From the NCBI RefSeq assembly GCF_004295485.1, contig NZ_CP036164.1:2294001-2358000 (forward strand): DNA of 64,000 nucleotides. Direction: 5' to 3'. This document shows, piece by piece, positions 52,029 to 60,569 of this stretch. Origin of the DNA: Janibacter limosus. Its GTDB lineage: Bacteria; Actinomycetota; Actinomycetes; Actinomycetales; Dermatophilaceae. The position numbers and the translations under genes were made by a program. The notes below the pieces were generated by a model. That model was given only the letters and a program-made list of their open reading frames with translations, searched no databases and was not told the DNA's origin. Positions within the stretch are counted from its first letter, which is position 1. Every line of letters begins with the position of its first letter.

Positions 52029-53335
52029 GCCAGATCCCCCGAGGAGCCGCCGGCCGTGCCGCGCGGCTCGCATCCTTGCCGCTCGGCCATGCCGGGCGCA
52101 GCGCCCGCGGCATGGGCCGCCGCCTGACCGGCACCCCGGCCGCCGTCGTCAACGAGGAGATCCAGCGCCGCACCGCGGAGCAGCTCTTCGCGGTCCTCGG
52201 CTCCCTCAAGGGGGGCGCGATGAAGGTCGGGCAGGCCTTGTCCGTGCTCGAGGCCGCGATGCCCGAGGACTTCGTCGAGCCCTACCGGGAGATGCTCGTC
52301 CGACTGCAGGACGCCGCCCCACCGATGCCCATCGCCGAGGTCCACCAGGTCCTCGTGCGCGACCTCGGGCCGCAGTGGCGCGAGACGCTGACCATCGAGG
52401 ACACGCCCGTGGCGGCCGCCTCGATCGGGCAGGTGCACCGCGGTGTGGCCGCCGACGGCCGTGCGGTGGCGGTCAAGGTGCAGTACCCGGGCGCCGACAA
52501 GGCGCTGCGGTCGGACCTGCAGCAGATCGCCCGACTGGCCCGGCTGGCGACGACCTGGATGCCGGCGATCGACATCAAGCCGGTGACCGACGAGCTGCTC
52601 GCCGCGGCCGACGAGGAGCTCGACTACGCGCTCGAGGCCGGCAACCAGCGGGCCTTCGCCGAGGCCTTCCGCGACGACCCGGACGTCGCCGTCCCCGATG
52701 TCGTGCTCCAGACCCGTCACGTGCTCGTCGGCGAGTGGCTCGAGGGCGCCCCGCTCAGCCAGGTCATCCGCCAGGGCGACCAGGACGTGCGCAACCGGGT
52801 CGGGCAGCTCTACCTCGAGTTCCTCCTCGACGGCCCTCGCCGGGCGGGACTGCTCCACGCCGACCCGCACCCCGGCAACTTCCGCCTGACCCCGGACGGG
52901 CGACTCGGCGTCATCGACTACGGCGCGGTGGCGCGACTGCCCGGCGGGATCCCGCCGGTGATCGGCGCCCTCGTGCGCCAAGCCCTCGACGGCGACGCCG
53001 GGGCCGTGATCGACGGCCTGCGCGCCGAGGGCTTCATCCTCCCGGGCATCGAGGTCGACCCCGACGAGGTGCTCTCCTACGTGCTGCCCTTCATCGAGCC
53101 GCTGCGCGAGCCGGAGCACGCCTTCACCCGCGAGTGGCTGCGTGGTGCGGCACGCGGGGCCATCGACGTGCGCGCGCCCGAGTTCGCGACCGGTCTGCGG
53201 ATGAACATGCCGCGCGAGTACGCGATGATCCACCGGGTCTTCGTCGGCGCGACCGGTGTGCTCAGCCAGCTCGGCGCGACGATCCCGGCCCGCGGGTCGA
53301 TGGAGCGGTTGCTGCCCGGCTTCGCCGACGAGTGA
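52025..53335 (+). CDS. ABC1/UbiB-family atypical kinase
   Basis: A 436-residue ABC1 kinase. The KxGQ motif is in GGAMKVGQALSVLEAAMPEDF, the Ala-rich loop in VAAASIGQVHRG, the Lys in VAVKVQYPG, and the catalytic and metal motifs in HADPHPGNF and GVIDYGAVAR. UbiB/ABC1 proteins support quinone synthesis or lipid homeostasis; Rv3197 is the orthologue beside whiB7. GTG at 52025 overlaps the previous stop. Confidence 0.9.
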   Translation: MSQIPRGAAGRAARLASLPLGHAGRSARGMGRRLTGTPAAVVNEEIQRRTAEQLFAVLGSLKGGAMKVGQALSVLEAAMPEDFVEPYREMLVRLQDAAPPMPIAEVHQVLVRDLGPQWRETLTIEDTPVAAASIGQVHRGVAADGRAVAVKVQYPGADKALRSDLQQIARLARLATTWMPAIDIKPVTDELLAAADEELDYALEAGNQRAFAEAFRDDPDVAVPDVVLQTRHVLVGEWLEGAPLSQVIRQGDQDVRNRVGQLYLEFLLDGPRRAGLLHADPHPGNFRLTPDGRLGVIDYGAVARLPGGIPPVIGALVRQALDGDAGAVIDGLRAEGFILPGIEVDPDEVLSYVLPFIEPLREPEHAFTREWLRGAARGAIDVRAPEFATGLRMNMPREYAMIHRVFVGATGVLSQLGATIPARGSMERLLPGFADE

Positions 53336-53341
53336 GACCGG

Positions 53342-53367
53342 CCTGCATTGCCCTCTGGCAATGCAGG
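53342..53367 (+). terminator. Hairpin terminator after ABC1 kinase
   Basis: CCTGCATTGCC (53342-53352) and GGCAATGCAGG (53357-53367) with a CTCT loop, seven bases after the stop and before the convergent HhH gene. Confidence 0.75.
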
Positions 53368-53398
53368 TCCATGGGGTCGGCCGTGCGGTCGGTCGTGG

Positions 53399-53980
53399 TC
53401 AGGCCTTGGCCTTCGCGGCCTTGGCCTGCGCCTTGGCGGCCTTCTTGAAGTCGCGGACCTCGTGCAGAGAGGTCTCGTCGGTGACGTCGGCGACCGAGCG
53501 TCGCGCGCCCTCCTCGGCGTAGGGGCCGATCGCCTCGCGCCAGCCCTCCGGCCGGACGTCGAGCTGCTTGCCCAGGAGCGCGGCGAAGATGCGCGCCTTC
53601 TGGTCGCCGAAGCCGGGCAGGGCCTTCAGCCGCTTGACGACCTCGGCGGTCCCGACGCCGGTCCAGATCGCCGTCACGTCACCGTCGTACTCGTCCCGGA
53701 CCACGGCCGCGACGGCCTGGATGCGGCCGGCCATCGAGCGTCCGTACCGGTGCACGGCCGGTGGGGTGGAGCACAGGTCGGCGAAAGCCTCGGGCTCTGC
53801 GTCGGCGATCTTCGCCGGGTCGAGGCTGCCGAAGCGCTCCTTGACCTTCGCCGGGCCCGCGAAGGCCCGCTCCATCGGGAACTGCTGGTCCAGCAGCATG
53901 CCGACGAGCAGGGCGAAGGGGTCGGTCGAGAGCAGCTCGTCGGCGGTCTCGTCCTGGGCGATGCGAAGGGAGGTGGCCAT
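53399..53980 (-). CDS. HhH-GPD base-excision-type protein
   Basis: A 193-residue helix-hairpin-helix protein. MLLDQQFPMERAFAGPAKVK and the hairpin LKALPGFGDQKARIFAALLG are those of the HhH-GPD DNA glycosylase superfamily. The usual catalytic Asp of glycosylases is not clear, so the activity is uncertain. The C-terminus is Lys/Ala-rich (FKKAAKAQAKAAKAKA), likely for DNA binding. Confidence 0.82.
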   Translation of the reverse strand: MATSLRIAQDETADELLSTDPFALLVGMLLDQQFPMERAFAGPAKVKERFGSLDPAKIADAEPEAFADLCSTPPAVHRYGRSMAGRIQAVAAVVRDEYDGDVTAIWTGVGTAEVVKRLKALPGFGDQKARIFAALLGKQLDVRPEGWREAIGPYAEEGARRSVADVTDETSLHEVRDFKKAAKAQAKAAKAKA

Positions 53981-54038
53981 GTCGCCAAGCCTGCCACGTC
54001 CCCCTTCGGCCAGACAGTGACCCGCTGACCGCGCCGCA

Positions 54039-54068
54039 CCGCATGCCCCGGATGGATGCGGCATGCGG
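54039..54068 (-). terminator. Hairpin after the two-membrane-protein operon
   Basis: CCGCATGCC (54039-54047) / GGCATGCGG (54060-54068), 10 nt past the stop at 54078. No T tract. Confidence 0.5.
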
Positions 54069-54077
54069 CGCAGCGGT

Positions 54078-54383
54078 TCAGGCACTTCTCAGCTGGGCGC
54101 CGGTCCGGCGCTGGCGTACCCAACAGCCCAGACGGACCAGGACCAGACCGGCCAGGAACACGGTGAGGGTGACGACGCCGTACCCGATCGGGAAGGCCTC
54201 GTTGACCGGGTCGCCACCCGGGGCCACCTCACCCAGGTCCGCGATGAACATCGGCAACAGGTAGACGGCCTGAAACGTGAACGCCCACAGGTAAGCCACG
54301 GCATAGGTCACGTTGGCAGCGAAGTAGGAGGACATGAGGTAGCCGAGCGGAAAGGCCATCAGGATCGTCACGACCGCGATCAT
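54078..54383 (-). CDS. Small membrane protein
   Basis: A 101-residue protein of unknown function with three hydrophobic segments (VVTILMAFPLGYLMSSYF, VAYLWAFTFQAVYLLPMF and GVVTLTVFLAGLVLVRLG) and a basic tail. ATG overlaps the upstream membrane-protein gene by four bases. The pair diverges from a NarL-type two-component system and may be its target; that is inference. Confidence 0.65.
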   Translation of the reverse strand: MIAVVTILMAFPLGYLMSSYFAANVTYAVAYLWAFTFQAVYLLPMFIADLGEVAPGGDPVNEAFPIGYGVVTLTVFLAGLVLVRLGCWVRQRRTGAQLRSA

Positions 54384-54769
54384 CGGACCGTCACCCTCTC
54401 AGGCAAGGCTGCAGGGCGGGGCGAAGGAGACATCATCAGGACCACGCTGACGATGGTCGCCAGCGTGACACCCGCCACCATCACCTTCACCCACGGAGGC
54501 ACGTCGACGAACAGTGCCGGCAGTGCGGTGATCGCGATGATGATCGACGAGCCAGCGACGACCCTGATGGCGCCGCGACTGCCGCTGCGCCAAGCGATGA
54601 TGGCCGCCACGAGCACCACGAGCCCAAGGAGCGAGTCGACGGCGAGCACCACGAGCGGTGGGCCCGTCTCGCCGTCGGGCGAAGGCGACAGCACGCTGGG
54701 GATGCTGCCCGCGCCAAGGAGGCCAGCGATCACGACGCCCATCTTCTGATGGGTGGAGAGAGCATTCAT
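54380..54769 (-). CDS. Small membrane protein
   Basis: A 129-residue protein with four hydrophobic helices (VVIAGLLGAGSIPSVL, VLAVDSLLGLVVLVAAIIAW, AGSSIIIAITALPALF and VAGVTLATIVSVVLMM). It contains SPSPDGETGP between the first two helices. No family recognised. GGAGCCTCCA-type sequence precedes the ATG. It is 165 bp from the divergent response-regulator gene. Confidence 0.65.
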   Translation of the reverse strand: MNALSTHQKMGVVIAGLLGAGSIPSVLSPSPDGETGPPLVVLAVDSLLGLVVLVAAIIAWRSGSRGAIRVVAGSSIIIAITALPALFVDVPPWVKVMVAGVTLATIVSVVLMMSPSPRPAALPERVTVR

Positions 54770-54934
54770 TGGAGGCTCCTGCCCGGTGGCGGTCCGGTTG
54801 ACCGCGATGGATCCACCGTGCCGCGTCCCATCCTCCCGCGGACAGGGCGGTCGTTCCCGTCGCTGCCCCGGACTTCCTGGCCAGTCGGGAAGTTCTTCCC
54901 GTGCCGACCGGCCACCAAGGCGCCATGATGAACC

Positions 54935-55582
54935 ATGACGCTACGGATCGTCCTCGCCGATGACCACCCGGTCGTCCGTGGCGGGCTCGCGGCCCTGATC
55001 GGCACGCTGCCCGGCCTCGAGCTCGTCGGTGAGGCCGCTGATGGCCAGGCGGCCGTGCGACAGGTGCAGCTGCTCAAGCCCGACGTGGTGCTGATGGACG
55101 TGCGGATGCCGCTGGTCGATGGAGTGGAGGCGACCCGCCGAATCCAGCGAGCGGTACCGGAGACTGCGGTGCTGATCCTCACGATGTACGACGACGACGC
55201 GACCGTCTTCACGGCGATGCGGGCCGGTGCGCGGGGCTACCTGCTCAAGGGTGCCGAGCAGGACGAGATCCTGGCAGCGATCTACGCGGTCGCGGCCGGA
55301 CAGACCATCTTCGGTCCGGCGATCGCGGCTCGGGTGCTGGGCTTCTTCGAGGCGGCGGCCACCCCGGCGCAAGGCGCGTTTCCCGAGCTGACCGACCGCG
55401 AACGGCAGATCCTTGACCTCCTCGCCGGCGGGCGCCGCACGCAGGCGATCGCCGAGGAGCTCTTCCTCTCGTCCAAGACCATCAGCAACCACCTGACCAC
55501 GATCTTCGCCAAGCTCCAGGTCGCTGACCGCACGGCAGCGATCATCCTCGCCCGCGAGGGCGGGCTCGGTCGGACCACATGA
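54935..55582 (+). CDS. NarL/FixJ-family response regulator
   Basis: A 215-residue response regulator. The acidic pocket (LADDHPVVRGGLAAL), phosphorylation site D55 in DVVLMDVRMP and the Lys in GYLLKGAEQDE are present; the C-terminal LuxR-type HTH is LTDRERQILDLLAGGRRTQA and ISNHLTTIFAKL. It overlaps the kinase start by four bases. Confidence 0.92.
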   Translation: MTLRIVLADDHPVVRGGLAALIGTLPGLELVGEAADGQAAVRQVQLLKPDVVLMDVRMPLVDGVEATRRIQRAVPETAVLILTMYDDDATVFTAMRAGARGYLLKGAEQDEILAAIYAVAAGQTIFGPAIAARVLGFFEAAATPAQGAFPELTDRERQILDLLAGGRRTQAIAEELFLSSKTISNHLTTIFAKLQVADRTAAIILAREGGLGRTT

Positions 55583-57360
55583 TCACCGGTCCGGTGACGA
55601 TGGCCATGGTGATGCTGGCCGTCTCGCTCATCGGCAGCGGCACGGCCATGTTGCGGTTGGGCCGGGCGAGGGTCGCCGGGGGTGTCCTGGTCCTCACCGG
55701 CGCCGGGCTCCTGGTCGCGTGCGTGCTGGAATCAACGGGGCTTGCCGAGGGAGCACGGATTGCCCTCTTCGCCACGGCGTTGTTGCTTGCCCCGCTGGCC
55801 GTGGTGGCCTACCCACGGTTCGATGTGCGTTCCCCGGTCGAGTTCGTGGTGCTGATCGTCGTCATTGCGGCTGGCGCGATGGGCGCCCTCGTCGCGGTGC
55901 GCACATCGGTCCAGCAAGCCATGGTGCTGATCATCCTGTTGGCGCTGATCGGGCTGGTCTGGTGGCGGCTCGAACACGCCGTGGGACCTGACCGGTGGGC
56001 CTTGAGCTGGTGCGCTCTGGGTGCCGGGTCGGGTGTCTTGGGCGCCGGTGTCGCCTCCTTCGCCGCCCCCAACGTCTCGGGCGCGGTCCTCGCTGTCGTC
56101 TTGCTCTGCCTGGTGGGACCTGCAATGTATGTGGGTGCCGTGCACCCAGATCTTGTCGACGTGCGGGGCGTCGCCGTCCACGTCGTCGTGGCCGTGACCG
56201 CATCCGTCGGATATGTCGCGGCGTTCGTCGGTCTGGCGGCTTTCCTCGAATTGCTGGCAGGCGGCCAGCCCTCGGTCGGCGTCCTCGGGATCATCGGTGC
56301 CGGGCTGGCGGCGACCTTCCAGCCGGCACGCCAGTTGCTGCGCGGCGTGATCGACGAGCTGCTCTTCGGCTCCCGGCCCGACCCACTGGGCGTTGCCGGC
56401 GAAGTGGCCGACCAGGTCGGCGACGACCCGCTGAGGGCCTTGCACGTCATCCGTCACGCGATGGTGCTTCCCTACGTGGCTGTGCGGATGAACGGCGCGG
56501 TGGTTGCCGAGTCGGGTACCGAGGTCATGCACACGAGAGTTCTCGCGCTGGGCACCGCCCACGCGGCGCAGGCCGGCAGCACGCACAGCGAACTCGTCGT
56601 CGGCCTTCGGCCCGGCGACCTGGGCATGAGCCCTGCCGACGAACAGGTCCTGCACCTGGTCGTCCCCTTGCTGGCCCAGACCCTGCGGGCGCGCGGACTG
56701 GCGGCGGATCTGCAGTCCTCACGTGAGCAGACGATCACCGGCATCGAGGAGGAGCGCCGACGATTGCGTCGCGATCTGCACGACGGGATGGGCCCCCGGT
56801 TGTCCGGCATCGCCTTCATCGCTGACGCGGCGCTCAACTCGGTTCGCACGGATCCAACGGCCGCCGAGGGACATCTGCGCTTCCTGCGGACCGAGACGGT
56901 GGGCGTCATCGAGGACATCCGCGACCTGGTCTATGCGATGCGGCCACCGGCCCTCGACGAGCTTGGCCTGGTTCCTGCCATCCGGCAGCACGCGAGCACT
57001 CTTCGCTCACCTGACGGTGCTGGCATCGAGGTGTCCGTATGGGCCGATGCCTGCGCCCCGCTGACCGCTGCTGCCGAGGTGGCGGCCTACCGGATCGTGG
57101 TCGAGGCTCTCGCGAACGTTGCCCGACACAGCGGTGCCAGCGCCGCCTCGGTCCGCCTGACCTGGGCGGTCGAAGGTGTGGTCATCGAGGTCCGTGACAA
57201 CGGTGGTCCAGGCAGCACCTGGACCTCCGGCATCGGACTGGCATCGATGCGAGAGCGTGCCGCCGAGCTCGGTGGCACACTGCTCGCTCGACCGGATTCC
57301 TCCGGTGGCGTGGTCATCGCCACGTTGCCACGAGGACCATCGGTCATGATCGACCCCTGA
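55579..57360 (+). CDS. Membrane histidine kinase (HisKA_3 type)
   Basis: A 593-residue sensor kinase. Residues 1-260 contain about eight transmembrane helices and no large extracellular loop, so it may sense the membrane or a small hydrophobic signal. A GAF-like region follows. The phospho-acceptor is in RRLRRDLHDGMGPRLSG (His near 400) and the ATPase in the IVVEALANVARHSGA and VRDNGGPG motifs. It pairs with the upstream response regulator. Confidence 0.9.
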   Translation: MITGPVTMAMVMLAVSLIGSGTAMLRLGRARVAGGVLVLTGAGLLVACVLESTGLAEGARIALFATALLLAPLAVVAYPRFDVRSPVEFVVLIVVIAAGAMGALVAVRTSVQQAMVLIILLALIGLVWWRLEHAVGPDRWALSWCALGAGSGVLGAGVASFAAPNVSGAVLAVVLLCLVGPAMYVGAVHPDLVDVRGVAVHVVVAVTASVGYVAAFVGLAAFLELLAGGQPSVGVLGIIGAGLAATFQPARQLLRGVIDELLFGSRPDPLGVAGEVADQVGDDPLRALHVIRHAMVLPYVAVRMNGAVVAESGTEVMHTRVLALGTAHAAQAGSTHSELVVGLRPGDLGMSPADEQVLHLVVPLLAQTLRARGLAADLQSSREQTITGIEEERRRLRRDLHDGMGPRLSGIAFIADAALNSVRTDPTAAEGHLRFLRTETVGVIEDIRDLVYAMRPPALDELGLVPAIRQHASTLRSPDGAGIEVSVWADACAPLTAAAEVAAYRIVVEALANVARHSGASAASVRLTWAVEGVVIEVRDNGGPGSTWTSGIGLASMRERAAELGGTLLARPDSSGGVVIATLPRGPSVMIDP

Positions 57361-57455
57361 ACCAGGTTCGCGGCACGGCGGCGCCAGTCGCGTTCTTGCG
57401 TATGGGTCGGTCGGTGACCTCGACGCTGACCGGATCGATCTGACCGTCGACGCCA

Positions 57456-57489
57456 AGAGGCCCCACCCGGGGCATCGGGTGGGGCCTCT
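57456..57489. terminator. Bidirectional terminator between kinase and WhiB7 region
   Basis: AGAGGCCCCACCCG (57456-57469) and CGGGTGGGGCCTCT (57476-57489) with a 6-nt loop; a perfect 14-bp stem between convergent genes. Confidence 0.8.
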
Positions 57490-57537
57490 GGTCGAGACCG
57501 TCTGGCCGGGCGTCACGCGCCGGCCGTCGGATGGTGC

Positions 57538-57666
57538 TCACCGGAAGCTCAGGTGAGCGGGGCGGGGGTCGACGCGTCGGGCGTCGGCCAGACGGCGGTC
57601 GACGTCGGGGACGTAGGCCAGCGGCCGGTCCACGGGACGCGGACGGAGCAGCGTGAAGAACTTCAT
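57538..57666 (-). CDS. Small basic protein downstream of whiB7
   Basis: A 42-residue frame starting MKFFTLLRPRPVDRPLAYVP and rich in Arg and Asp. GAGAGGAG lies nine bases upstream of the ATG at 57666, and the gene is 26 nt after the whiB7 stop. No family recognised; an ATG at 57675 is too close to the Shine-Dalgarno. Confidence 0.5.
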   Translation of the reverse strand: MKFFTLLRPRPVDRPLAYVPDVDRRLADARRVDPRPAHLSFR

Positions 57667-57692
57667 CGTGGTCATCTCCTCTCTCGGGTCGC

Positions 57693-57962
57693 TCAGGCGG
57701 GGATGGGGTACTTGCGGGGTCGGCCACGGGGCCGCTTGCGGGGGATGACGCGTCCGGAGTCGAAGAGCTCGCCACCCCAGACGCCCCAGGGCTCGCGCCG
57801 CTCGAGGGCGCCGTCGAGGCAGACCTGCTGGAAGGGACAGTCGCCGCAGAGCGCCTTGGCGAACTCGACTCCGGCGGGCGTCTCGGCGAACCAGATCTCC
57901 GGCTCCTCGGCCTGGCAGGGCGTGAGTCGCTGTATGGGTGGGTGGGTGGTCAGTGCAGTCAC
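57693..57962 (-). CDS. whiB7: Transcription factor WhiB7
   Basis: An 89-residue Wbl protein. Four 4Fe-4S ligands are C16, C39, C42 and C48 (ALCGDCPFQQVC); GVWGGE (60-65) contacts sigma-A; the C-terminal AT-hook RGRPRK (79-84) identifies it as WhiB7 rather than another Wbl. WhiB7 activates intrinsic antibiotic-resistance genes when translation is inhibited. GTG at 57962 follows GGAGACCCCGAC. Its neighbours uvrD2 and ABC1 kinase match the mycobacterial locus. A long leader with an upstream ORF and a hairpin precedes it. Confidence 0.93.
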   Translation of the reverse strand: MTALTTHPPIQRLTPCQAEEPEIWFAETPAGVEFAKALCGDCPFQQVCLDGALERREPWGVWGGELFDSGRVIPRKRPRGRPRKYPIPA

Positions 57963-58024
57963 GTCGGGGTCTCCTGTGTGAGCGTGTGCTTCGGTTGTGT
58001 TCGAGAGAGGTGGGGACACGACAA

Positions 58025-58060
58025 AGGCCGCGGTTCCCGGTGTGTGGGATGCCGCGGCCT
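58025..58060 (-). promoter_or_regulatory. Attenuator hairpin in the whiB7 leader
   Basis: On the minus strand AGGCCGCGG pairs with CCGCGGCCT (positions 58060-58052 with 58033-58025), followed by TTGTCGTG. It lies between the upstream ORF and whiB7 and looks like an intrinsic-terminator-type attenuator. Confidence 0.7.
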
Positions 58061-58077
58061 GGAGGAGGACCAGTGAG

Positions 58078-58093
58078 GTCGTCTCTAGACGAC
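58078..58093 (-). promoter_or_regulatory. Hairpin over the upstream-ORF stop codon
   Basis: GTCGTCT / AGACGAC with a 2-nt loop; the TAG of the upstream ORF is at 58087-58085 inside it. A ribosome stalled or absent here would change the fold of the downstream attenuator. Confidence 0.55.
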
Positions 58094-58249
58094 AGGTCCT
58101 GCAGGGCGCGGATCCACGACGAAGGCAGTCTTCGGCTCGATGGCCAGACCTCGGCCACGATCGGTGAAGACGACGCCGCCGATGTGATCGGCGGAGCGCA
58201 CGAGGGCAGCCTGGGACGGGATGATCGTCATCGTGGTGATGGTGTCCAT
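58085..58249 (-). CDS. whiB7 leader upstream ORF
   Basis: A 54-residue frame starting MDTITTMTIIPSQAALVRSA and ending RPAGPVV. GAGGAGGGCAGGACCC lies directly upstream of the ATG, a strong ribosome site. It fits the known mycobacterial arrangement, in which translation of a leader ORF controls read-through into whiB7. Its sequence is proline- and valine-rich near the end, with no clear arrest motif. Confidence 0.7.
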   Translation of the reverse strand: MDTITTMTIIPSQAALVRSADHIGGVVFTDRGRGLAIEPKTAFVVDPRPAGPVV

Positions 58250-58319
58250 GGGTCCTGCCCTCCTCTCGTCGTTGCGCTCTTCGGATCACACGCTCGGCAT
58301 GTCCGACTGACTGGGACCA

Positions 58320-58360
58320 AACCTAGAGCACACATCCGGCGCGCGCCACCGAATTAAATT
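58320..58360 (-). promoter_or_regulatory. whiB7 promoter with AT-rich WhiB7 element
   Basis: On the minus strand AATTTAATTC (58360-58351) is followed immediately by GTGGCG (-35-like, 58349-58344), an 18-nt spacer and TAGGTT (-10, 58325-58320). An AT-rich block just upstream of -35 is the mark of WhiB7-activated promoters, so autoactivation is expected. Confidence 0.7.
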
Positions 58361-58376
58361 CCGGAGTTCTTCCGGA

Positions 58377-60527
58377 TCAGTCCTCGGGCTCCCCGGCGGC
58401 CGCCTCGGCGACCTCGTCGGGGTCGGCGCCACCGACCACGGCGAGCACCTGGTCGGCGTAGAGCGAGAGCTTGCGCGGACCCACCCCGCTGATCGCGGAC
58501 AGGTCGCGCTGGTGGGCCGGCTCGGCCTCGGCGATGGCCTCGAGCGTGGCGTCGGTGAAGACGACGAAGGCCGGCACGGAGGCCGCGCGTGACACCGCGA
58601 GCCGCCAGCTGCGCAGCCTCTCGAAGGTCGCCTCGTCATAGGTGGGCGGGCAGTCCGGGCAGCGGCCCGACGCGCGCTCGGTGGCGGTGCTCAGGTCGTT
58701 GCCGCACACCTTGCACACCTTGGGCCGGGAGGGCTTGAGCCGCCCGCCGGCCTTGGGCGACGACGACCGCTTGGGGGTGGAGCGGGCGCCCTCCCCGAGG
58801 ATGCCGGCGGTCTGGTCGAGGAAGCGGCTGACCCGCCGGCTGGCCCGGGCGCCCGGCGTGCGGGCCCGTGCCCACGACAGGTGCAGCACCTCGCGAGCAC
58901 GAGTGACGCCGACGTACATCAGGCGACGCTCCTCCTCGATCTCGTCGACGCCCTCGGCCATCATGATCGGCAGCAGCCCGTCGGAGCAGCCGGCGAGGAA
59001 GACGACGTCCCACTCCAGGCCCTTGGCCGCGTGCAGCGACGCCAGCGTGACGCCCTCGACGTCGGGTGCGTGCTGCGACGCGATCCGCTCGTCGAGGTCG
59101 CGCACGAGGTCGGGCAGCCTGGCCTCGGGCGTGGCCGCGACCAGCCTCGCCGACAGGTCGACCAGCGCCTTGAGCGACTCCCACCGCGAGCGCACCGCCC
59201 CGGTGCTGGCCGGTGGGTCCTCGTGCCAGCCCAGACCGCCGAGCACGTCACCGACGAGAGCGGGCAGCTCCTTGCTCCCGTCGTCCTGCCGAGCGGCGCC
59301 GCGCAGCAGCAGCACCGCCTCGCGCACCTCCTTGCGGGAGAAGAAGCGCTCTCCCCCCTTGACGAGATAGGGCACGTCGGCGTCGGCGAGCGCCGACTCG
59401 AGGGCCTCGGACTGGCCGTTGGTGCGGAAGAGCACCGCGATCTCGCTGAGCGGCCGTCCCTGCGCGGCGAGCTCCTTGATCTTGCCGGCCACCCACGAGG
59501 CCTCGGCCGGGTCGTCGTCGAGCGCGGTGAGCGAAGGGGGGATCCCCCCTTCGCGCTGCGGCACCAGCTCGACGGAGCCGCCGCGCCGCTGGCCGGTGCC
59601 GTCGGTGAGCATGCGGTTGGCGAGCGTGAGGACCGGCGGGGTCGACCGGTAGTTGCGCACCAAGCGCACCTGCTGCGCCCCGGGGTGGTGCTGCGTGAAG
59701 CGCAGCAGGTGCTCGGGGGTCGCCCCGGTGAAGGAGTAGATCGTCTGGGCCGGGTCGCCGACGACGCAGATGTCGCCGCGGCCACCGAGCCAGAGGTCGA
59801 GCAGGCGCTGCTGCAGGGCGTTGACGTCCTGGTACTCGTCGACGACGAAGTGCCGGTACTGGTCACGTACGGTGCGTGCGATGTCGTCGCGCTCCTCGAG
59901 GATCCCGACGGTGAGCAGCAGGACGTCCTCGAAGTCGATGACCCCCCGCTCGCCCTTGACGTCCTCGTAGGTCGAGATCAGGCGTGCCATGGCGGTGTGG
60001 TCCATGCCCGGCGGCTCGCGGCGGGCCCGCCGGGCCGCCGCCGGGTAGGTCTCGGGCGTCAGGAGCGACACCTTGGACCACTCGACCTCGGCGGAGACGT
60101 CGCGCAGCTCGGAGCGGTCCAGGCGCATGCCCATGCGCGAGGCGGCCTCGGCGACGGCCGGACCCTTGTACGACATGATCTCGGGCGCGGCGCCCCCGAT
60201 CGCGGACGGCCAGAAGTAGTGCAGCTGGCGCAGCGCCGCGGAGTGGAAGGTGCGCGCCTGCACCCCCGCGACGCCCAGGTCACGCAGCCGGGTGCGCATC
60301 TCGCCCGCGGCCCGTGCGGTGAAGGTCACGGCGAGCACCCGCTGCGGTTGGTAGGCACCGGAGGCGACGCCGTAGGCGATGCGGTGGGTGATCGCGCGGG
60401 TCTTGCCGGTGCCGGCCCCCGCCAGCACGACCATCGGGCCGCTCGGGTTGGCGGCGACCTCGCGCTGCTCGGGATCGAGCGCGTCGAGGATGTCGTCCGC
60501 GGACTGCGGGCCGGCCGAGATGCTCAC
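58377..60527 (-). CDS. uvrD2: SF1 DNA helicase UvrD2
   Basis: A 716-residue superfamily-1 helicase. Walker A VVLAGAGTGKTRAITHRIAY, the DEYQDVN box, GDPAQTIYSFTGA, RNYRS and VTLASLHAAKGLEWDVVFLAG are canonical. The C-terminus has the UvrD2-specific tetracysteine (CKVCGNDL and CPDC) and an HRDC domain (FVVFTDATLEAIAEAEPAHQ). It unwinds 3'-5' in repair and is essential in mycobacteria. It lies beside whiB7 as in mycobacteria. GTG start at 60527. Confidence 0.93.
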   Translation of the reverse strand: MSISAGPQSADDILDALDPEQREVAANPSGPMVVLAGAGTGKTRAITHRIAYGVASGAYQPQRVLAVTFTARAAGEMRTRLRDLGVAGVQARTFHSAALRQLHYFWPSAIGGAAPEIMSYKGPAVAEAASRMGMRLDRSELRDVSAEVEWSKVSLLTPETYPAAARRARREPPGMDHTAMARLISTYEDVKGERGVIDFEDVLLLTVGILEERDDIARTVRDQYRHFVVDEYQDVNALQQRLLDLWLGGRGDICVVGDPAQTIYSFTGATPEHLLRFTQHHPGAQQVRLVRNYRSTPPVLTLANRMLTDGTGQRRGGSVELVPQREGGIPPSLTALDDDPAEASWVAGKIKELAAQGRPLSEIAVLFRTNGQSEALESALADADVPYLVKGGERFFSRKEVREAVLLLRGAARQDDGSKELPALVGDVLGGLGWHEDPPASTGAVRSRWESLKALVDLSARLVAATPEARLPDLVRDLDERIASQHAPDVEGVTLASLHAAKGLEWDVVFLAGCSDGLLPIMMAEGVDEIEEERRLMYVGVTRAREVLHLSWARARTPGARASRRVSRFLDQTAGILGEGARSTPKRSSSPKAGGRLKPSRPKVCKVCGNDLSTATERASGRCPDCPPTYDEATFERLRSWRLAVSRAASVPAFVVFTDATLEAIAEAEPAHQRDLSAISGVGPRKLSLYADQVLAVVGGADPDEVAEAAAGEPED

Positions 60528-60569
60528 CCGGGCACTCTCTCACCCACGGCCGACAGCACCCAACGTGGC

